The notes under the pieces are model-generated. The model worked only from the letters and a program-made list of their open reading frames with translations. It ran no database searches and was not told the origin of the DNA. From Pelagicoccus sp. SDUM812003 (GTDB lineage Bacteria; Verrucomicrobiota; Verrucomicrobiia; Opitutales; Opitutaceae): 64,000 nucleotides of DNA. A program made the position numbers and the translations under genes. This document shows, piece after piece, positions 1 through 9,393 of the stretch; within the stretch, counting starts at the first letter, position 1, and every line of letters starts with the position of its first letter. The stretch spans positions 248,001 through 312,000 of the forward strand of contig NZ_JARXHY010000002.1 of the NCBI RefSeq assembly GCF_031127815.1, in the 5' to 3' direction.

Positions 1-17
1 CCTGGCAAACGCCTCGC

Positions 18-932
18 CTACAATCGAATAGCGAGCTCTATCGCCTTCGATGTGCTGCCCGGGCTCGCGATCCCCTTGCCGGCGATTCCGAAACCGGTGC
101 CATGGTCCGGACTAACCCTCAGGTGCGGCAATCCTAGCGTCACGTTCACGCCGCTGTCGAAATCCACCGCCTTGAAGGGAGCCAATCCCTGATCGTGATA
201 GGTCGCCACCACCACATCGGCCTCTCCTTTCATAGCCCGAGCGAAGGCCGTGTCGCCCGGCACGCAGCCTTCGATACTCCCGGTCAAACGAGCTCGCAAG
301 GCATCCAGCCATGGATTGAGTCGCTCCTTCTCCTCCGACCCAAGCAAGCCGTCCTCGCCAGCGTGCGGATTGAGCCCACAGACGATCACTCTCGGCTCCA
401 TGCGACCGAGTCGCTTCCCCAGCATGTGGGCAGCCTCTACCGCTCGCTCGAAGACCGGACGCGTCAAAGCCTCCGGCACCTCGGCCAAAGGGATGTGCCA
501 AGTAGCGAGGCACAGGGCTAGGCGTTCACCCACGAAGGCCATAGTCGGCTCGCCGCCCCAACGATAGGCGAAAAACTCGGTCTGACCGGGAAACTCGTAC
601 CCGACCTCGGCGCAGAGCGATTTGGCGATCGGGCCAGTCACTACCGCGTCGCAACGCCCTTCCAAGCAGGATCGAGCCGCCGCTTCCATGGCAGCCATGG
701 CGACCTTGGCACCTTTGGGATTCGGTTGGCCAGCTTCGAAAACCTGTTCGCTCAGGCTTTCCCCACTCACCGCGAGATCGGAGCGTCGAACGATGCTGTC
801 GATCCAGTTTCCCGGGCCGAACAGGACGAACTCCGCGCCTTCGTAGCGATTTTCCACCAAGCAGCGCTCGATGAGCTCCGGTCCAAGCCCGGAGGGATCG
901 CCACAGGTGATCGCGATGCGTTTGCGGCCCAT
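18..932 (-). CDS. pdxA: 4-hydroxythreonine-4-phosphate dehydrogenase PdxA
   Basis: PdxA oxidises 4-phosphohydroxy-L-threonine with NAD in the DXP-dependent pyridoxal phosphate pathway; cytosolic homodimer. The 304-residue product is slightly shorter than the usual 310-330. It opens with the family signature ITCGDPSGLGPE and contains the metal and substrate segments ATYHDQGLAPFK and GLPHLRVSPDHGTGF near the C-terminus. The frame is complete, with the stop at the very left of the window. It lies 6 bases downstream of lpxA on the same strand, so the two are probably co-transcribed. Family assignment is very secure; the operon is inferred from spacing. Confidence 0.96.
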   Translation of the reverse strand: MGRKRIAITCGDPSGLGPELIERCLVENRYEGAEFVLFGPGNWIDSIVRRSDLAVSGESLSEQVFEAGQPNPKGAKVAMAAMEAAARSCLEGRCDAVVTGPIAKSLCAEVGYEFPGQTEFFAYRWGGEPTMAFVGERLALCLATWHIPLAEVPEALTRPVFERAVEAAHMLGKRLGRMEPRVIVCGLNPHAGEDGLLGSEEKERLNPWLDALRARLTGSIEGCVPGDTAFARAMKGEADVVVATYHDQGLAPFKAVDFDSGVNVTLGLPHLRVSPDHGTGFGIAGKGIASPGSTSKAIELAIRL

Positions 933-938
933 ACGCGC

Positions 939-1727
939 TTAGTCCTTGGCCCGCCCCGGGCGGGAAAAGCCCCGTTTTCCGCTGGCGAAAAACTCCAGAA
1001 AAGTCCTCAGCTCGGGACTCGGATCCCCTGCTTCCGCCAGCAACTCCTCCGCCTTCTGCCGAAGGTTTCCCGAGTGGGCGAAAACGGACTTGTACGCCTG
1101 CTGCAGCTGGCGAATCGCCTCGCGGGCCACGCCTCGACGACGCAGCCCCACCACGTTCAAACCGAACAGCGCGCTGCGCTCCGCAAGCATGGTGAAAGGC
1201 GCCACATCCATAGTGATCGCGGACAAACCGCCAACCATGCATCCCTGACCGATGCGACAAAACTGATGACTGGCGGCGCTGCCGCCGAAAAACGAGAAGT
1301 CACCCACCGTCACGTGCCCGGCCAGCAACACCCCGTTTGCGAGAACCACCTTGTTTCCCAACTGGCAGTCGTGCCCTAGGTGGGAGTTAGCCATCAAAAA
1401 ACAGTCCGAACCCACCGTGGTCGCCCCATTCTCCTTCGTGGCTCGGTTGATCGTCACCCCCTCGCGCAATGTAGTTCCATCGCCGATACGAACAAACGTC
1501 CTCCTGCTCGGGTCGAATCCTAGATCCTGCGGCAGTCCAGCCACCACCGCCGCGTTGCCGATCGTAACTCGATGGCCGATACGCGCCCCGTCCTTGATAA
1601 CCGCGTGCGATTCCACCTTCACTCCATCGCCGATCTCCACATCCGCCTCGATGACCGCGAACGGTCCGATCTCGGCCTGCTGGCCGATCTTTGCTTCCGA
1701 CGAAACGACAGCGCTTGGGTGTATCAT
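939..1727 (-). CDS. lpxA: UDP-N-acetylglucosamine acyltransferase LpxA
   Basis: First enzyme of lipid A synthesis, transferring a 3-hydroxyacyl chain from ACP to UDP-GlcNAc in the cytosol. About 262 residues, the normal length. The N-terminal two thirds is a left-handed beta-helix of hexapeptide repeats (IGQQAEIGPFAVIEADVEIG and following); the segment NSHLGHDCQLGN holds the catalytic histidine of the family. The C-terminal third is the helical domain. I chose the ATG at 1727, which gives the canonical start MIHPSAVV; an ATG 27 bases upstream is in frame but adds a non-conserved MRARYKPPA. Presence of lpxA indicates an LPS-bearing outer membrane. Followed after 11 bases by pdxA. Confidence 0.96.
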   Translation of the reverse strand: MIHPSAVVSSEAKIGQQAEIGPFAVIEADVEIGDGVKVESHAVIKDGARIGHRVTIGNAAVVAGLPQDLGFDPSRRTFVRIGDGTTLREGVTINRATKENGATTVGSDCFLMANSHLGHDCQLGNKVVLANGVLLAGHVTVGDFSFFGGSAASHQFCRIGQGCMVGGLSAITMDVAPFTMLAERSALFGLNVVGLRRRGVAREAIRQLQQAYKSVFAHSGNLRQKAEELLAEAGDPSPELRTFLEFFASGKRGFSRPGRAKD

Positions 1728-1773
1728 AGCGGGCGGTTTATAGCGTGCCCGCATCGCGGGCCAAGTCCAATGT

Positions 1774-2292
1774 TCAAGCGGAAGGAATCAGCTGCAGGGC
1801 CTGCAGTCGGGTCAGCACCAGACGAAAGGCGCTGGTGAAGCGCTTAGGCGTGTATTCCACCCGCTCAAGCAGGTTCGGGACGTTCATCCACTCTCCAATT
1901 TCGATCTCATCGTGATTGAGTCGAAACGGTCCGCTGCCGGTCACGCGATAGACATTGATGAACTCCTGTCCCGTCTCCTCGCTCGGCAGGAGCTTAAACA
2001 AGAGCTCCAGCTCCTGCTTCGGCTGGTAGCCAAGCTCTTCCTCCAGTTCCCTCAGCGCCGCCTCCAAGTAGTCCTCTCCGCTATCCACATGCCCGGAGCA
2101 TGAGGAATCCCACGCCCCCGGCCAAGTGTCCTTGGTCTTGCAGCGCTTCTGCATGAAGATTTCCCCTTCCTTGTTGAAGACCAGAACGTGCACGGCTCGA
2201 TGGCGAAGCTTCTTGGCATGGGCCTCGGAACGAGGGGCTTGGCCGACTACCCGGTCGTTTTCATCAACGATGTCGAAAATATCTTCTTGCAT
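1774..2292 (-). CDS. Nudix hydrolase, YfcD-like
   Basis: Cytosolic Nudix-fold hydrolase of 172 residues; substrate unknown. The Nudix box is perfect: GHVDSGEDYLEAALRELEEE followed by LGY fits G-x5-E-x7-R-E-U-x-E-E-x-G-U, so metal ligands are intact. The N-terminus (DIFDIVDENDRVVGQAPRSE) and the RAVHVLVFN strand resemble E. coli YfcD and the isopentenyl diphosphate isomerase-like branch, but the IDI active-site cysteine arrangement is not evident, so I do not call it IDI. The start at 2292 gives MQEDIFDIVDE; the open frame extends upstream to 2610 only through sequence overlapping the divergent gene. Divergent from the gene at 2386. Confidence 0.85.
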   Translation of the reverse strand: MQEDIFDIVDENDRVVGQAPRSEAHAKKLRHRAVHVLVFNKEGEIFMQKRCKTKDTWPGAWDSSCSGHVDSGEDYLEAALRELEEELGYQPKQELELLFKLLPSEETGQEFINVYRVTGSGPFRLNHDEIEIGEWMNVPNLLERVEYTPKRFTSAFRLVLTRLQALQLIPSA

Positions 2293-2385
2293 GGTGTGAG
2301 CGATGGAGAAATCTGAGTGCCTCTGGCTCCAAAAATGGAGCAGAGCCTCCCCCGCACTACGAGAAAAAATTTGTAAAAACCCGCT

Positions 2386-2841
2386 ATGGCCAAAGTTTCC
2401 GTCGAACTGATTCACGAAGTCCTCTCCAGCAACGAGCTCGAGCCAGAGGTCATCCAAAAAGTGCTGAAACAAATCGAGGAACAGGCCGCCGCCGAAGCGG
2501 AGGCGGAAAAAGCCAACCGCGAGCCGCCGGTCAAGAAGCAGTTCGTGATGATCGTCTCCGACCCGCGCGGCACCCTGCCAGACGAAGACTACGTCGGCTG
2601 GGTGGCCCAAATCCCTGAGGACGACAACGTCGGCACCACTCTGGAGAAACTGATCCGAGCGTCCTACGAATACAACATCTCCAAAAAGGGTCGCAAGTAC
2701 CCGGTCAAGTCCATCGGCGAAGCCTGCGAGGCCGTCGGAGCCCGTTTCCTCAAGGAGCAGGGCATCGCTATCAAAACCAAGATCCCGGTCACCGTCCTGA
2801 AGACCGACAACAAGATTCCGGAAATCGAGAGCGACTTCTAA
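2386..2841 (+). CDS. Conserved hypothetical protein, 151 residues
   Basis: Not recognised. A soluble, charged protein with no signal peptide or membrane segment. Residues 1-50 look helical with an alanine/glutamate-rich stretch (QIEEQAAAEAEAEKANRE) that may be a short coiled coil or linker; residues 50-150 look like a compact alpha/beta domain (KKQFVMIVSDPRG, YVGWVAQIPEDDNVG). The ATG at 2386 follows an A-rich leader and is divergent from the Nudix gene with 93 bases between starts. The coding pattern is convincing: third positions are GC-rich and the frame is undisturbed. No neighbour suggests a function. Confidence 0.75.
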   Translation: MAKVSVELIHEVLSSNELEPEVIQKVLKQIEEQAAAEAEAEKANREPPVKKQFVMIVSDPRGTLPDEDYVGWVAQIPEDDNVGTTLEKLIRASYEYNISKKGRKYPVKSIGEACEAVGARFLKEQGIAIKTKIPVTVLKTDNKIPEIESDF

Positions 2842-3136
2842 CCGCCCTCGGAGGCAGACTGGCCCGCCAGGATTCGCGAGGTCGCCCTACGGGCCGAAGA
2901 AGGCCTACGCTTGAACAGGTTCACGTGTATCCACCTACCGGACACGAAACCTTGGCGCAATCACGCGCCAAACGATCCGGAAGCGCAACCATAGGCCCCG
3001 CGAACTCGTCTAGAAAAACTGACACAACAAAGCCGGACCTCCGCTTGTCTTCACGCCCATTTCACGCAACAGTGATGGACCGTCCGCGCTAAGTCGCCGA
3101 GCCTTGCAAACGCCAACCCTAACCGATTCGAAGCCC

Positions 3137-5269
3137 ATGATCAGCAACCAGGCCACCACGGAAATCAAGACGCCCTACACAGTGAATCTGGCGGATGGAG
3201 ATCCAGAAGCGAAACGCGAAGAAATCCGCCGCTACTTCCACCAAACCTACGACGCCTACGAAGCCCTGTTCGAGCCGATGGTGGACAAGAAAGCGTTCAC
3301 CACCCGGGCCGATCCCTTGCGGCACCCACTGATCTTCTATTACGGCCACACCGCCACGTTTTTCATGAACAAGCTGGTGCTGGCGAAACTGGTCGACAGA
3401 ATCAATCCTCAGTTCGAATCCACCTTCGCCATCGGAGTGGACGAAATGTCCTGGGACGACTTGAATGAAGCGCACTACGAATGGCCCGACCCCGACGCCG
3501 TGCGCGACTATCGCCAAAAGGTGCGCGAAACCATCGACCAACTCATTTCCAAGCTCCCCATCACGCTGCCGATCAGCTGGGAGAGCCCGTTCTGGCCCAT
3601 CCTCATGGGCATCGAGCACGAGCGAATCCACCTCGAGACCAGCTCTGTGCTGATCCGCCAACTGCCGCTGGAAATGCTCGATGGCGCCCATCCGCTTTGG
3701 AAGGTATGCGAGAAGGACAACCCGCCTCCGTCGAACGAGCTGATCACGGTGCCCGGGGGAAAGGTCTCACTCGGAAAAAACCGCAACGACCCCTACTACG
3801 GGTGGGACAACGAGTACGGCGCTCACACCCAGGAGATCAAGGACTTCGCCGCTTCCAAGTATCTCGTATCCAATCGTGAATACATGGAATTCATCGACGA
3901 CGGCGGCTATGCGACGCAGCGCTACTGGACCGATGAAGGCTGGAACTGGGTGACCTACGAAAAAGCGACCTGCCCTCGGTTCTGGCGACCCCAGCCCGAC
4001 GGCAGCTACAAGCTTCGTACCATGCTCAAGGAAATCGACATGCCTTGGTCATGGCCCGCGGAAACCAACTACCTCGAAGCGAAAGCGTTTTGCAATTGGA
4101 AGGCTGAAAAGACCGGCCAACCGGTCCGTCTCCCGACAGAGGAGGAATGGTATCGACTATTCGACTACACGGAACTTCCTGACGCTCCAAGCTGGAACAA
4201 GGCGCCTGGAAACATAAACCTCGAAGGCCCAGCCTCCTCCGTGCCTGTGGACACCCACGCCTTCAAACACGGCTTTCACGACATCGTCGGAAACGTATGG
4301 CAGCACACCGAAACTCCGATCCGCGGCTTCGCCGGTTTCGAGGTCCATCCGCTCTACGACGACTTCTCCACGCCTACTTTCGACACGAAACACAACCTGA
4401 TCAAAGGCGGCTCGTGGATCTCCACCGGAAACGAATGCCTGAAGGCCTCGCGCTACGCGTTTCGCCGGCATTTCTACCAACATGCCGGTTTCCGCTACAT
4501 CGTCAGCGACGCTCCAGTGGAAATACCGGACGACTCTTGGGAAACCGATCCAGAAGTGATTCCGTATTGCGAATTCAATTACGGAAAGGACTATTTCGGC
4601 GTGGCCAACTATCCTGAACGCCTTGCCCAGATCTGTCTCGATCTCGCGTCAGATCGCCGACGGGAATCCGCCTTGGCGCTTGGCTGCAAGACAGGACGTT
4701 CCGCCTTCGAGCTCGCGGCGGGATTTCAGAACGTGACTGGCATGGACTTCACCGCCCGCATGATCCGCATCGGCGTGCAAATGAAGGACAAAGGCTACAC
4801 TCAGTACGTGCTGCCCGAGGAAGGCGAGATCGTTTCCTTCCATCAAGCGAACCTGCAGGAGCTCGGCCTGGATGGAACACGCCAAAAGGTGGACTTCATG
4901 CAGGGCGACCCGTCGAACCTGAAGGACATCTACAAGGGCTACGATCTCATCCTTTTGGATACGGTTTTAGAGCGCACCTACAATCCCGAGAAATTCCTGG
5001 CCTCGGCCCATCAGCGGCTCAATCCAGGAGGACTGCTGGTCATTTCCTCTACCTACGACTGGCGGAGCGAGGTCACCGAAAAGGACAACTGGCTCGGCGG
5101 CTTCAAGGTGGATGGCGAGAACGTCACCAGCCTGGACTCTCTCGAGCGCGTTCTCGGGCCTGCCTTCAAGCGGATCGGCGAACCGCGCGACGTGGAATAC
5201 GCGCTACGCAAGACCGCTCGCACCTTCGAGCACAACGTGACTCAAGTCACCGTTTGGGAGAAGAAGTAG
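3137..5269 (+). CDS. ovoA: 5-histidylcysteine sulfoxide synthase / 4-mercaptohistidine N-methyltransferase OvoA
   Basis: Bifunctional ovothiol A synthase: it couples cysteine and histidine with oxygen at a non-haem iron, and its C-terminal domain N-methylates the resulting mercaptohistidine. About 710 residues, the normal OvoA length. Order seen: DinB-like N-terminal domain with YYGHTATFFMNKL and the EHERIHLETSS segment that together supply the three iron-binding histidines; FGE-sulfatase-like middle domain (VPGGKVSLGKNRNDPYYGWD, KGGSWISTGNECLKASRYAF); SAM methyltransferase-like C-terminus (ALGCKTGRSAFELA, YDLILLDTVLERTYNPEKFL). I chose the ATG at 3137; a TTG at 3104 could add 11 residues. 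Stands alone and is followed by a strong terminator. Confidence 0.93.
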   Translation: MISNQATTEIKTPYTVNLADGDPEAKREEIRRYFHQTYDAYEALFEPMVDKKAFTTRADPLRHPLIFYYGHTATFFMNKLVLAKLVDRINPQFESTFAIGVDEMSWDDLNEAHYEWPDPDAVRDYRQKVRETIDQLISKLPITLPISWESPFWPILMGIEHERIHLETSSVLIRQLPLEMLDGAHPLWKVCEKDNPPPSNELITVPGGKVSLGKNRNDPYYGWDNEYGAHTQEIKDFAASKYLVSNREYMEFIDDGGYATQRYWTDEGWNWVTYEKATCPRFWRPQPDGSYKLRTMLKEIDMPWSWPAETNYLEAKAFCNWKAEKTGQPVRLPTEEEWYRLFDYTELPDAPSWNKAPGNINLEGPASSVPVDTHAFKHGFHDIVGNVWQHTETPIRGFAGFEVHPLYDDFSTPTFDTKHNLIKGGSWISTGNECLKASRYAFRRHFYQHAGFRYIVSDAPVEIPDDSWETDPEVIPYCEFNYGKDYFGVANYPERLAQICLDLASDRRRESALALGCKTGRSAFELAAGFQNVTGMDFTARMIRIGVQMKDKGYTQYVLPEEGEIVSFHQANLQELGLDGTRQKVDFMQGDPSNLKDIYKGYDLILLDTVLERTYNPEKFLASAHQRLNPGGLLVISSTYDWRSEVTEKDNWLGGFKVDGENVTSLDSLERVLGPAFKRIGEPRDVEYALRKTARTFEHNVTQVTVWEKK

Positions 5270-5298
5270 CCGGAGCACAGACTACGCGAAGAGCTTCG

Positions 5299-5328
5299 AG
5301 GACGAACCCCAAACGGTTCGTCCTTTTT
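5299..5328 (+). terminator. Rho-independent terminator of ovoA
   Basis: Ten-base perfect stem (AGGACGAACC pairing with GGTTCGTCCT), a 6-base loop and a run of T immediately after. It lies 30 bases beyond the ovoA stop on the same strand. Confidence 0.9.
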
Positions 5329-5376
5329 CGCGACCTCATCCCGCCCAACTCGCGAGCGCCCCGACGAAACGAATAC

Positions 5377-5409
5377 AAAAAGCGGGCTCCGAATCGAATC
5401 GAAGCCCGC
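5377..5409 (-). terminator. Rho-independent terminator of the symporter operon
   Basis: Read on the minus strand: GCGGGCT, a 14-base loop, AGCCCGC, then five T. It lies about 60 bases beyond the symporter stop, so it ends the mutarotase-symporter transcript. It sits back to back with the ovoA terminator, insulating the convergent genes. Confidence 0.85.
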
Positions 5410-5468
5410 CGAAAATGGTTTCAGTTGGTTGAACGGTTTCGCCCGCTCACGAGGGGCGAAAGCCGCCT

Positions 5469-7169
5469 CTAACCAAGCCAGAAGCTGAAGTAGAGATAGA
5501 GGCCAACCACCAGGAACGCAATGATCGCCGTAAGCGTCTTGTTGCCGGCATCCCAGCTCGACTTGATCTCTTCCGCATCCTTGCCCTTGATCATCTCGCC
5601 ATAGGTGAGAGCCGCCTTTTCAGCTGGCGGTGGTTCCGTCATGAACGAGGCTACGATGACGATGACAATGCTCAACGCGAAGAGTACGCCTGTGGCGTAG
5701 AGGAAGTTGAAATCGCCAATCGCGGCGAGGAATGCGGGATCGCTGAATTTCGCATCGCTCGCCCCAAAGAAGGTCTGGATGGTCAGCTTGAGCATGCCGA
5801 GTCCGAATCCGGCACCCAGTCCCCAGGCCGCGCCGTGGGCGTTGATCCGCTTCCAGAAGAGACCGAGTAGGAAGACCGCGGTGATCGGGGGCGCCAGGTA
5901 GCCCTGCACGCTCTGCAGGTACTGGTAGAGTCCACCGCCCGCGACAAGCTTCATGACCGGGATCCAAAGCATGCCGGCGCCAACGACCACGGTAGTCGCC
6001 ACACGACCGGCGAACACGTAGTGCGCTGGAGGCATTCCCGGACGCATCTTCTCATAGATGTCCACCGTGAAGAGGGAGGCGCTTGAGTTGAACAGGGAAG
6101 CCAAGGAGCTCATCAGAGCCGCCAGCATGCTGGCTACGATCAAGCCGCGGATGCCCACCGGAAGCAGTGAAGATACGAGGGTCGGGAAAACCATGTCCCC
6201 ATCGATGACCGATTCGCCCGTGGGAAGAATCTTAGACGGGATGGTGATGACACCCTCCTGATGGAGGGCCCAGCCGATCAGACCTGGGATGAGGAAGATC
6301 AGTACAGGAGTCACCTTGAGCAAACCGCCGAACAGAGCGCCCTTTCGCGCTTGCTTGAGGTTGGCCGCAGTCAGCGTACGCTGCACGATGTATTGGTCGG
6401 TACACCAGTACCAGACACCGATGATCGGGGAAGCGATAAGCACGCCGAGCCATGGGAAATCGGGATCGGAAAGCGGACGCCACAGTGCGAATTGCTCGGA
6501 GTTGGCGCTCGCCATCTCAACCAGATGGCCCCAGCCGCCGAGCTTGCTCAAGCCGTAGAAGGTGATCAGACAGGATCCGAAAATGAGGATGATGGCCTGC
6601 GGAGCGGAGGTGTAGAGCACCGCTTTCATACCGCCGAAAACGGTGTAGAGACCGGTCAGGATCACCGTCATGAACGCTCCCACCCAGAAGGCCGCTTCCG
6701 GCGAGCCGAAAGTGTCGGGCATCAGAACCTGGAAAACCAAGGCTCCGGCGTAAACAGTGACGCTGACCTTGGTGAAAATGTAAGCCACCAAGGATACCAA
6801 AGAGAGCAGCAAGCGCGACTTGGAGCTAAAACGCTTCTCCAGGAACTCCGGGATCGTGTAAACGCCGGACTTGTAATAGAACGGGACGAACACGTACGCC
6901 AGCAGGATCATCACCCAGGCGTGCAACTCCCAGTGCGCCATCGCCATACCGGTGGAGGCCCCTTGGCCCGCCAGACCGACGATGTGCTCTGAACCGATGT
7001 TCGAGGTGAAGATCGAGGCGCCGATGGCGAAGAAGCCAGCGTTGCGCCCCGCGAGAAAGTAGTCGGTCGTATCCTTCTGGTTTCGCCCAGACCACCAGGC
7101 GATCAGCCCGATCCCGACGAAGTACAGGGCGATCACCGCCCAGTCCATTAGTTCTAAGGTACTTTGCAT
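5469..7169 (-). CDS. Sodium/sugar symporter, vSGLT-type (SSS family)
   Basis: Inner-membrane sodium:solute symporter of 566 residues, the normal SSS length, with about 14 predicted membrane helices. The segment IFTSNIGSEHIVGLAGQG in the first unwound helix and YTIPEFLEKRF are typical of the SGLT/galactose branch. It lies 18 bases downstream of a mutarotase, so galactose or glucose is the probable substrate, taken up with sodium. A terminator follows. The start at 7169 gives MQSTLELMDWAVIALYF, with the first helix beginning directly. Sugar specificity is inferred from context and family, not shown. Confidence 0.92.
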   Translation of the reverse strand: MQSTLELMDWAVIALYFVGIGLIAWWSGRNQKDTTDYFLAGRNAGFFAIGASIFTSNIGSEHIVGLAGQGASTGMAMAHWELHAWVMILLAYVFVPFYYKSGVYTIPEFLEKRFSSKSRLLLSLVSLVAYIFTKVSVTVYAGALVFQVLMPDTFGSPEAAFWVGAFMTVILTGLYTVFGGMKAVLYTSAPQAIILIFGSCLITFYGLSKLGGWGHLVEMASANSEQFALWRPLSDPDFPWLGVLIASPIIGVWYWCTDQYIVQRTLTAANLKQARKGALFGGLLKVTPVLIFLIPGLIGWALHQEGVITIPSKILPTGESVIDGDMVFPTLVSSLLPVGIRGLIVASMLAALMSSLASLFNSSASLFTVDIYEKMRPGMPPAHYVFAGRVATTVVVGAGMLWIPVMKLVAGGGLYQYLQSVQGYLAPPITAVFLLGLFWKRINAHGAAWGLGAGFGLGMLKLTIQTFFGASDAKFSDPAFLAAIGDFNFLYATGVLFALSIVIVIVASFMTEPPPAEKAALTYGEMIKGKDAEEIKSSWDAGNKTLTAIIAFLVVGLYLYFSFWLG

Positions 7170-7187
7170 TAGATTAATCCGTTTAGA

Positions 7188-8351
7188 TTATTTCGCGCTG
7201 AACTTGTAGATCGTCGTCGTATCGTAGACGTCGTCCGGCGTGAGGAGGGTTGTTGGGAAATTCGGCTGATTCGGAGTGTCTGGATAGTGCTGCGTTTCCA
7301 AGCAAAAGGCGCCGCGATAGTCATAGGTCTTGCCCGACTTGCCGGTGAGCGATCCGTCTTGGAAGTTGCCGCTGTAGAGCTGAATGCCAGGCTCTTCGGT
7401 CAATACATCCATAACGCGGCCGGTGTTAGGCTCGTATACTGTGGCAGCCAAAGCCATGTCGCCATCCTGATTGTCCAGGACCCAGTTGTGATCGTATCCA
7501 AGTCCGAAGGACAACTGCTCGTTCTCGTCTCCGATGCGTTCCGCGAGGGTGTGCGGCGTGGTGAAGTCGAACGGCGTGCCGGCCACCGGACGAAGCTCGC
7601 CGGTCGGGATGAGCCCCTTGTTGACCGGCGTGAACTTGCTGGCGTAGATGGTGAACTCGTGATCCAGGATGGAGCCCTCGCCTTCGCCCTTCAGATTGAA
7701 ATAGGCGTGATTGGTGAGGTTTACGTGAGTCTTCTCGTCAGTGGTCGCATGGTAGTGAATCTTCAGCGAGTCGTCATCCTGCAGCCAATAGGTCACGGTG
7801 ATGTCCAAGTTTCCTGGATACCCTTCCTCGCCATCCTCGCTGAGGTAGGAAAGCTTGAGGCCTTCGATGCCGTTCTCCACCACTGGCTCAGCGTCCCAAA
7901 CGACCTTGTTGTACCCTACGATGCCGCCATGCAAGTGGGCGGGCATGTCGCCGGGCTCGTCATTGGTCGCCAGCTCGTAGGTGGTCCCATCGATCTCGAA
8001 TTCGCCCGCAGCGATACGGTTCCCATAGCGACCGATCAGAGCTCCCTGGAACGAGGCGTCCGCTTCGTACTCGGCCAAGGTGTTGAATCCTTGCACCACG
8101 TCCTCGTAGTTTCCGTCCCGATCCGGAGCGGTCAAACGAACGATGATTCCGCCGTAGTTGATGATATCCACTTCCATTCCATTGGCGTTGTCCAATGTGT
8201 AGAGAGTGACTTCCTTGCCGGATTCGGTGGTGCCAAAGTCGGTTTGTTTCACAACGTCACCTTCCTTTGCGCAGCCAGCTCCCATGACAAGCGCCCCGGT
8301 CAGGGCGGCCACGTAGAGCGACGTTTTCAATGATGAACCATGCAGTCTCAT
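7188..8351 (-). CDS. galM: Aldose 1-epimerase (mutarotase) with lipoprotein signal
   Basis: Interconverts alpha and beta anomers of galactose or glucose. 387 residues: the catalytic beta-sandwich of the family is preceded by a 30-residue export signal, MRLHGSSLKTSLYVAALTGA then LVMGAGCAK, where the cysteine sits in a lipobox-like context. Family motifs seen: VNLTNHAYFNLKGE (catalytic histidine region), GYDHNWVLD and FCLETQHYPDTPNQPNFP with the catalytic glutamate near the C-terminus. Most GalM proteins are cytosolic; this one should be anchored in the envelope, able to act on sugar before import by the symporter encoded 18 bases downstream. The promoter probably lies in the 1-kb gap upstream. 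Confidence 0.92.
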   Translation of the reverse strand: MRLHGSSLKTSLYVAALTGALVMGAGCAKEGDVVKQTDFGTTESGKEVTLYTLDNANGMEVDIINYGGIIVRLTAPDRDGNYEDVVQGFNTLAEYEADASFQGALIGRYGNRIAAGEFEIDGTTYELATNDEPGDMPAHLHGGIVGYNKVVWDAEPVVENGIEGLKLSYLSEDGEEGYPGNLDITVTYWLQDDDSLKIHYHATTDEKTHVNLTNHAYFNLKGEGEGSILDHEFTIYASKFTPVNKGLIPTGELRPVAGTPFDFTTPHTLAERIGDENEQLSFGLGYDHNWVLDNQDGDMALAATVYEPNTGRVMDVLTEEPGIQLYSGNFQDGSLTGKSGKTYDYRGAFCLETQHYPDTPNQPNFPTTLLTPDDVYDTTTIYKFSAK

Positions 8352-9393
8352 AAGCTTCTATTAGGGTTTTATTGGGTATAATTCTGAATGCGATCTAGGC
8401 CGTGAAATCCATCACGCAGCTAACGCTGAGATAGCGTCGGCGCGACGGCGGTCGTTTTCGAACTTCGGAACTACTGACTCTCCTGCCACAAGTTTCTCCA
8501 CAGCCAGCGAACACCGCCTCTTCCATACATCGGGAAGGGTCGGCGAAGGGACTTGGGGACAAGACAAGGAAATGGAAGGGATAGCTTCGTAGTGGGATAG
8601 AGGTCAGAGGGTTAAACGATTGAACAGGTTGCTCAAGAACGAAAGCCAACTTGGGTTAAGCGGGCCGCGGATACTGTGAGTTTTGCCCTGAACTGGTCCA
8701 ATCCGATTTTTACTTAACAGTAAAGTTAATACGCGACGGGACAAACGCTTTGGCAAGCGAGCAATAACATCGTTTCAGCTGCTTCCCGCCAGCATCCTTG
8801 CATCAACCCTAACTAAAGTCATAGCAACCGTCTGACCAAGCTCCAATCGGCCATTGGAATGGCCCTTCCCATCCGCATGAGCGAGGCTGGCCACCACAGC
8901 TGCCCCGCCTCTGCCATCGAACTGATTTCGCTCCGACTGGCGACGTGATTTTCCCGTCCCTCTACGGGTGCTTCATCGAGCTCTAGCGTCGAGGACGCTT
9001 CCAGCTCTTTCCCAAACCAACGCTGCGGATTCGCGAACCGGCCCGCTTTTCGTATCCATTTTTCTGTAGAACGTATGTTCTATATCAATACAGGTCCTAG
9101 GAACCGCTGGAGGACCCTACCCTTTTCTCTCTGGTAGCGAACACGTCGTGTAAACGCTCCGAGGGGAAATCCCCTCACCGTATCTGAGGTCTATGGAGCA
9201 AGTTATGTAAACTGAGCATAAAGAGGCAATAGACTCAACAAAGGGCTCTCAAGGAGGCCGCTGCCGCACCGTTTCCGATAACTCCTAAAAATTTCCTCAG
9301 GCCAAACCATGAGGGACCAACAACGCTCCAACGGGTTTTCTCCATTCCATCATCATTTCCCCGGCAAAGCGTAAACCTCAGAGACCAGACAAC
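8352..9393. other. 1,042-base intergenic region between divergent genes
   Basis: No convincing gene. It must hold the divergent promoters of the mutarotase operon (minus) and of the giant Ig-repeat gene (plus). Several inverted repeats are visible: TTAAC...GTTAA at 8714-8729, GGCCATT-GG-AATGGCC at 8849-8864, CCCGT...ACGGG at about 8953-8968, TAGAAC-GTAT-GTTCTA at 9067-9082, and GAGGGGA-AA-TCCCCTC at 9161-9176. An open frame at 8395-8649 (minus) has no coding character and is not called. Confidence 0.6.
9067..9082. promoter_or_regulatory. Candidate operator palindrome TAGAAC-N4-GTTCTA
   Basis: Perfect 6+6 inverted repeat with a 4-base spacer. Extended by two bases it contains TGTAGAA, the same heptamer found in the galK/XylR-like intergenic region (20190) and, inverted, as TTCTACA at 20142. 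This suggests a shared binding site for the regulator encoded at 20215. It lies about 310 bases before the giant Ig-repeat gene. Binding is inferred only from sequence similarity. Confidence 0.4.

Noticed and set aside
8395-8649. 84-codon minus-strand frame in the 1-kb gap
   Set aside because: No domain or coding bias; the region is better explained as a divergent promoter.
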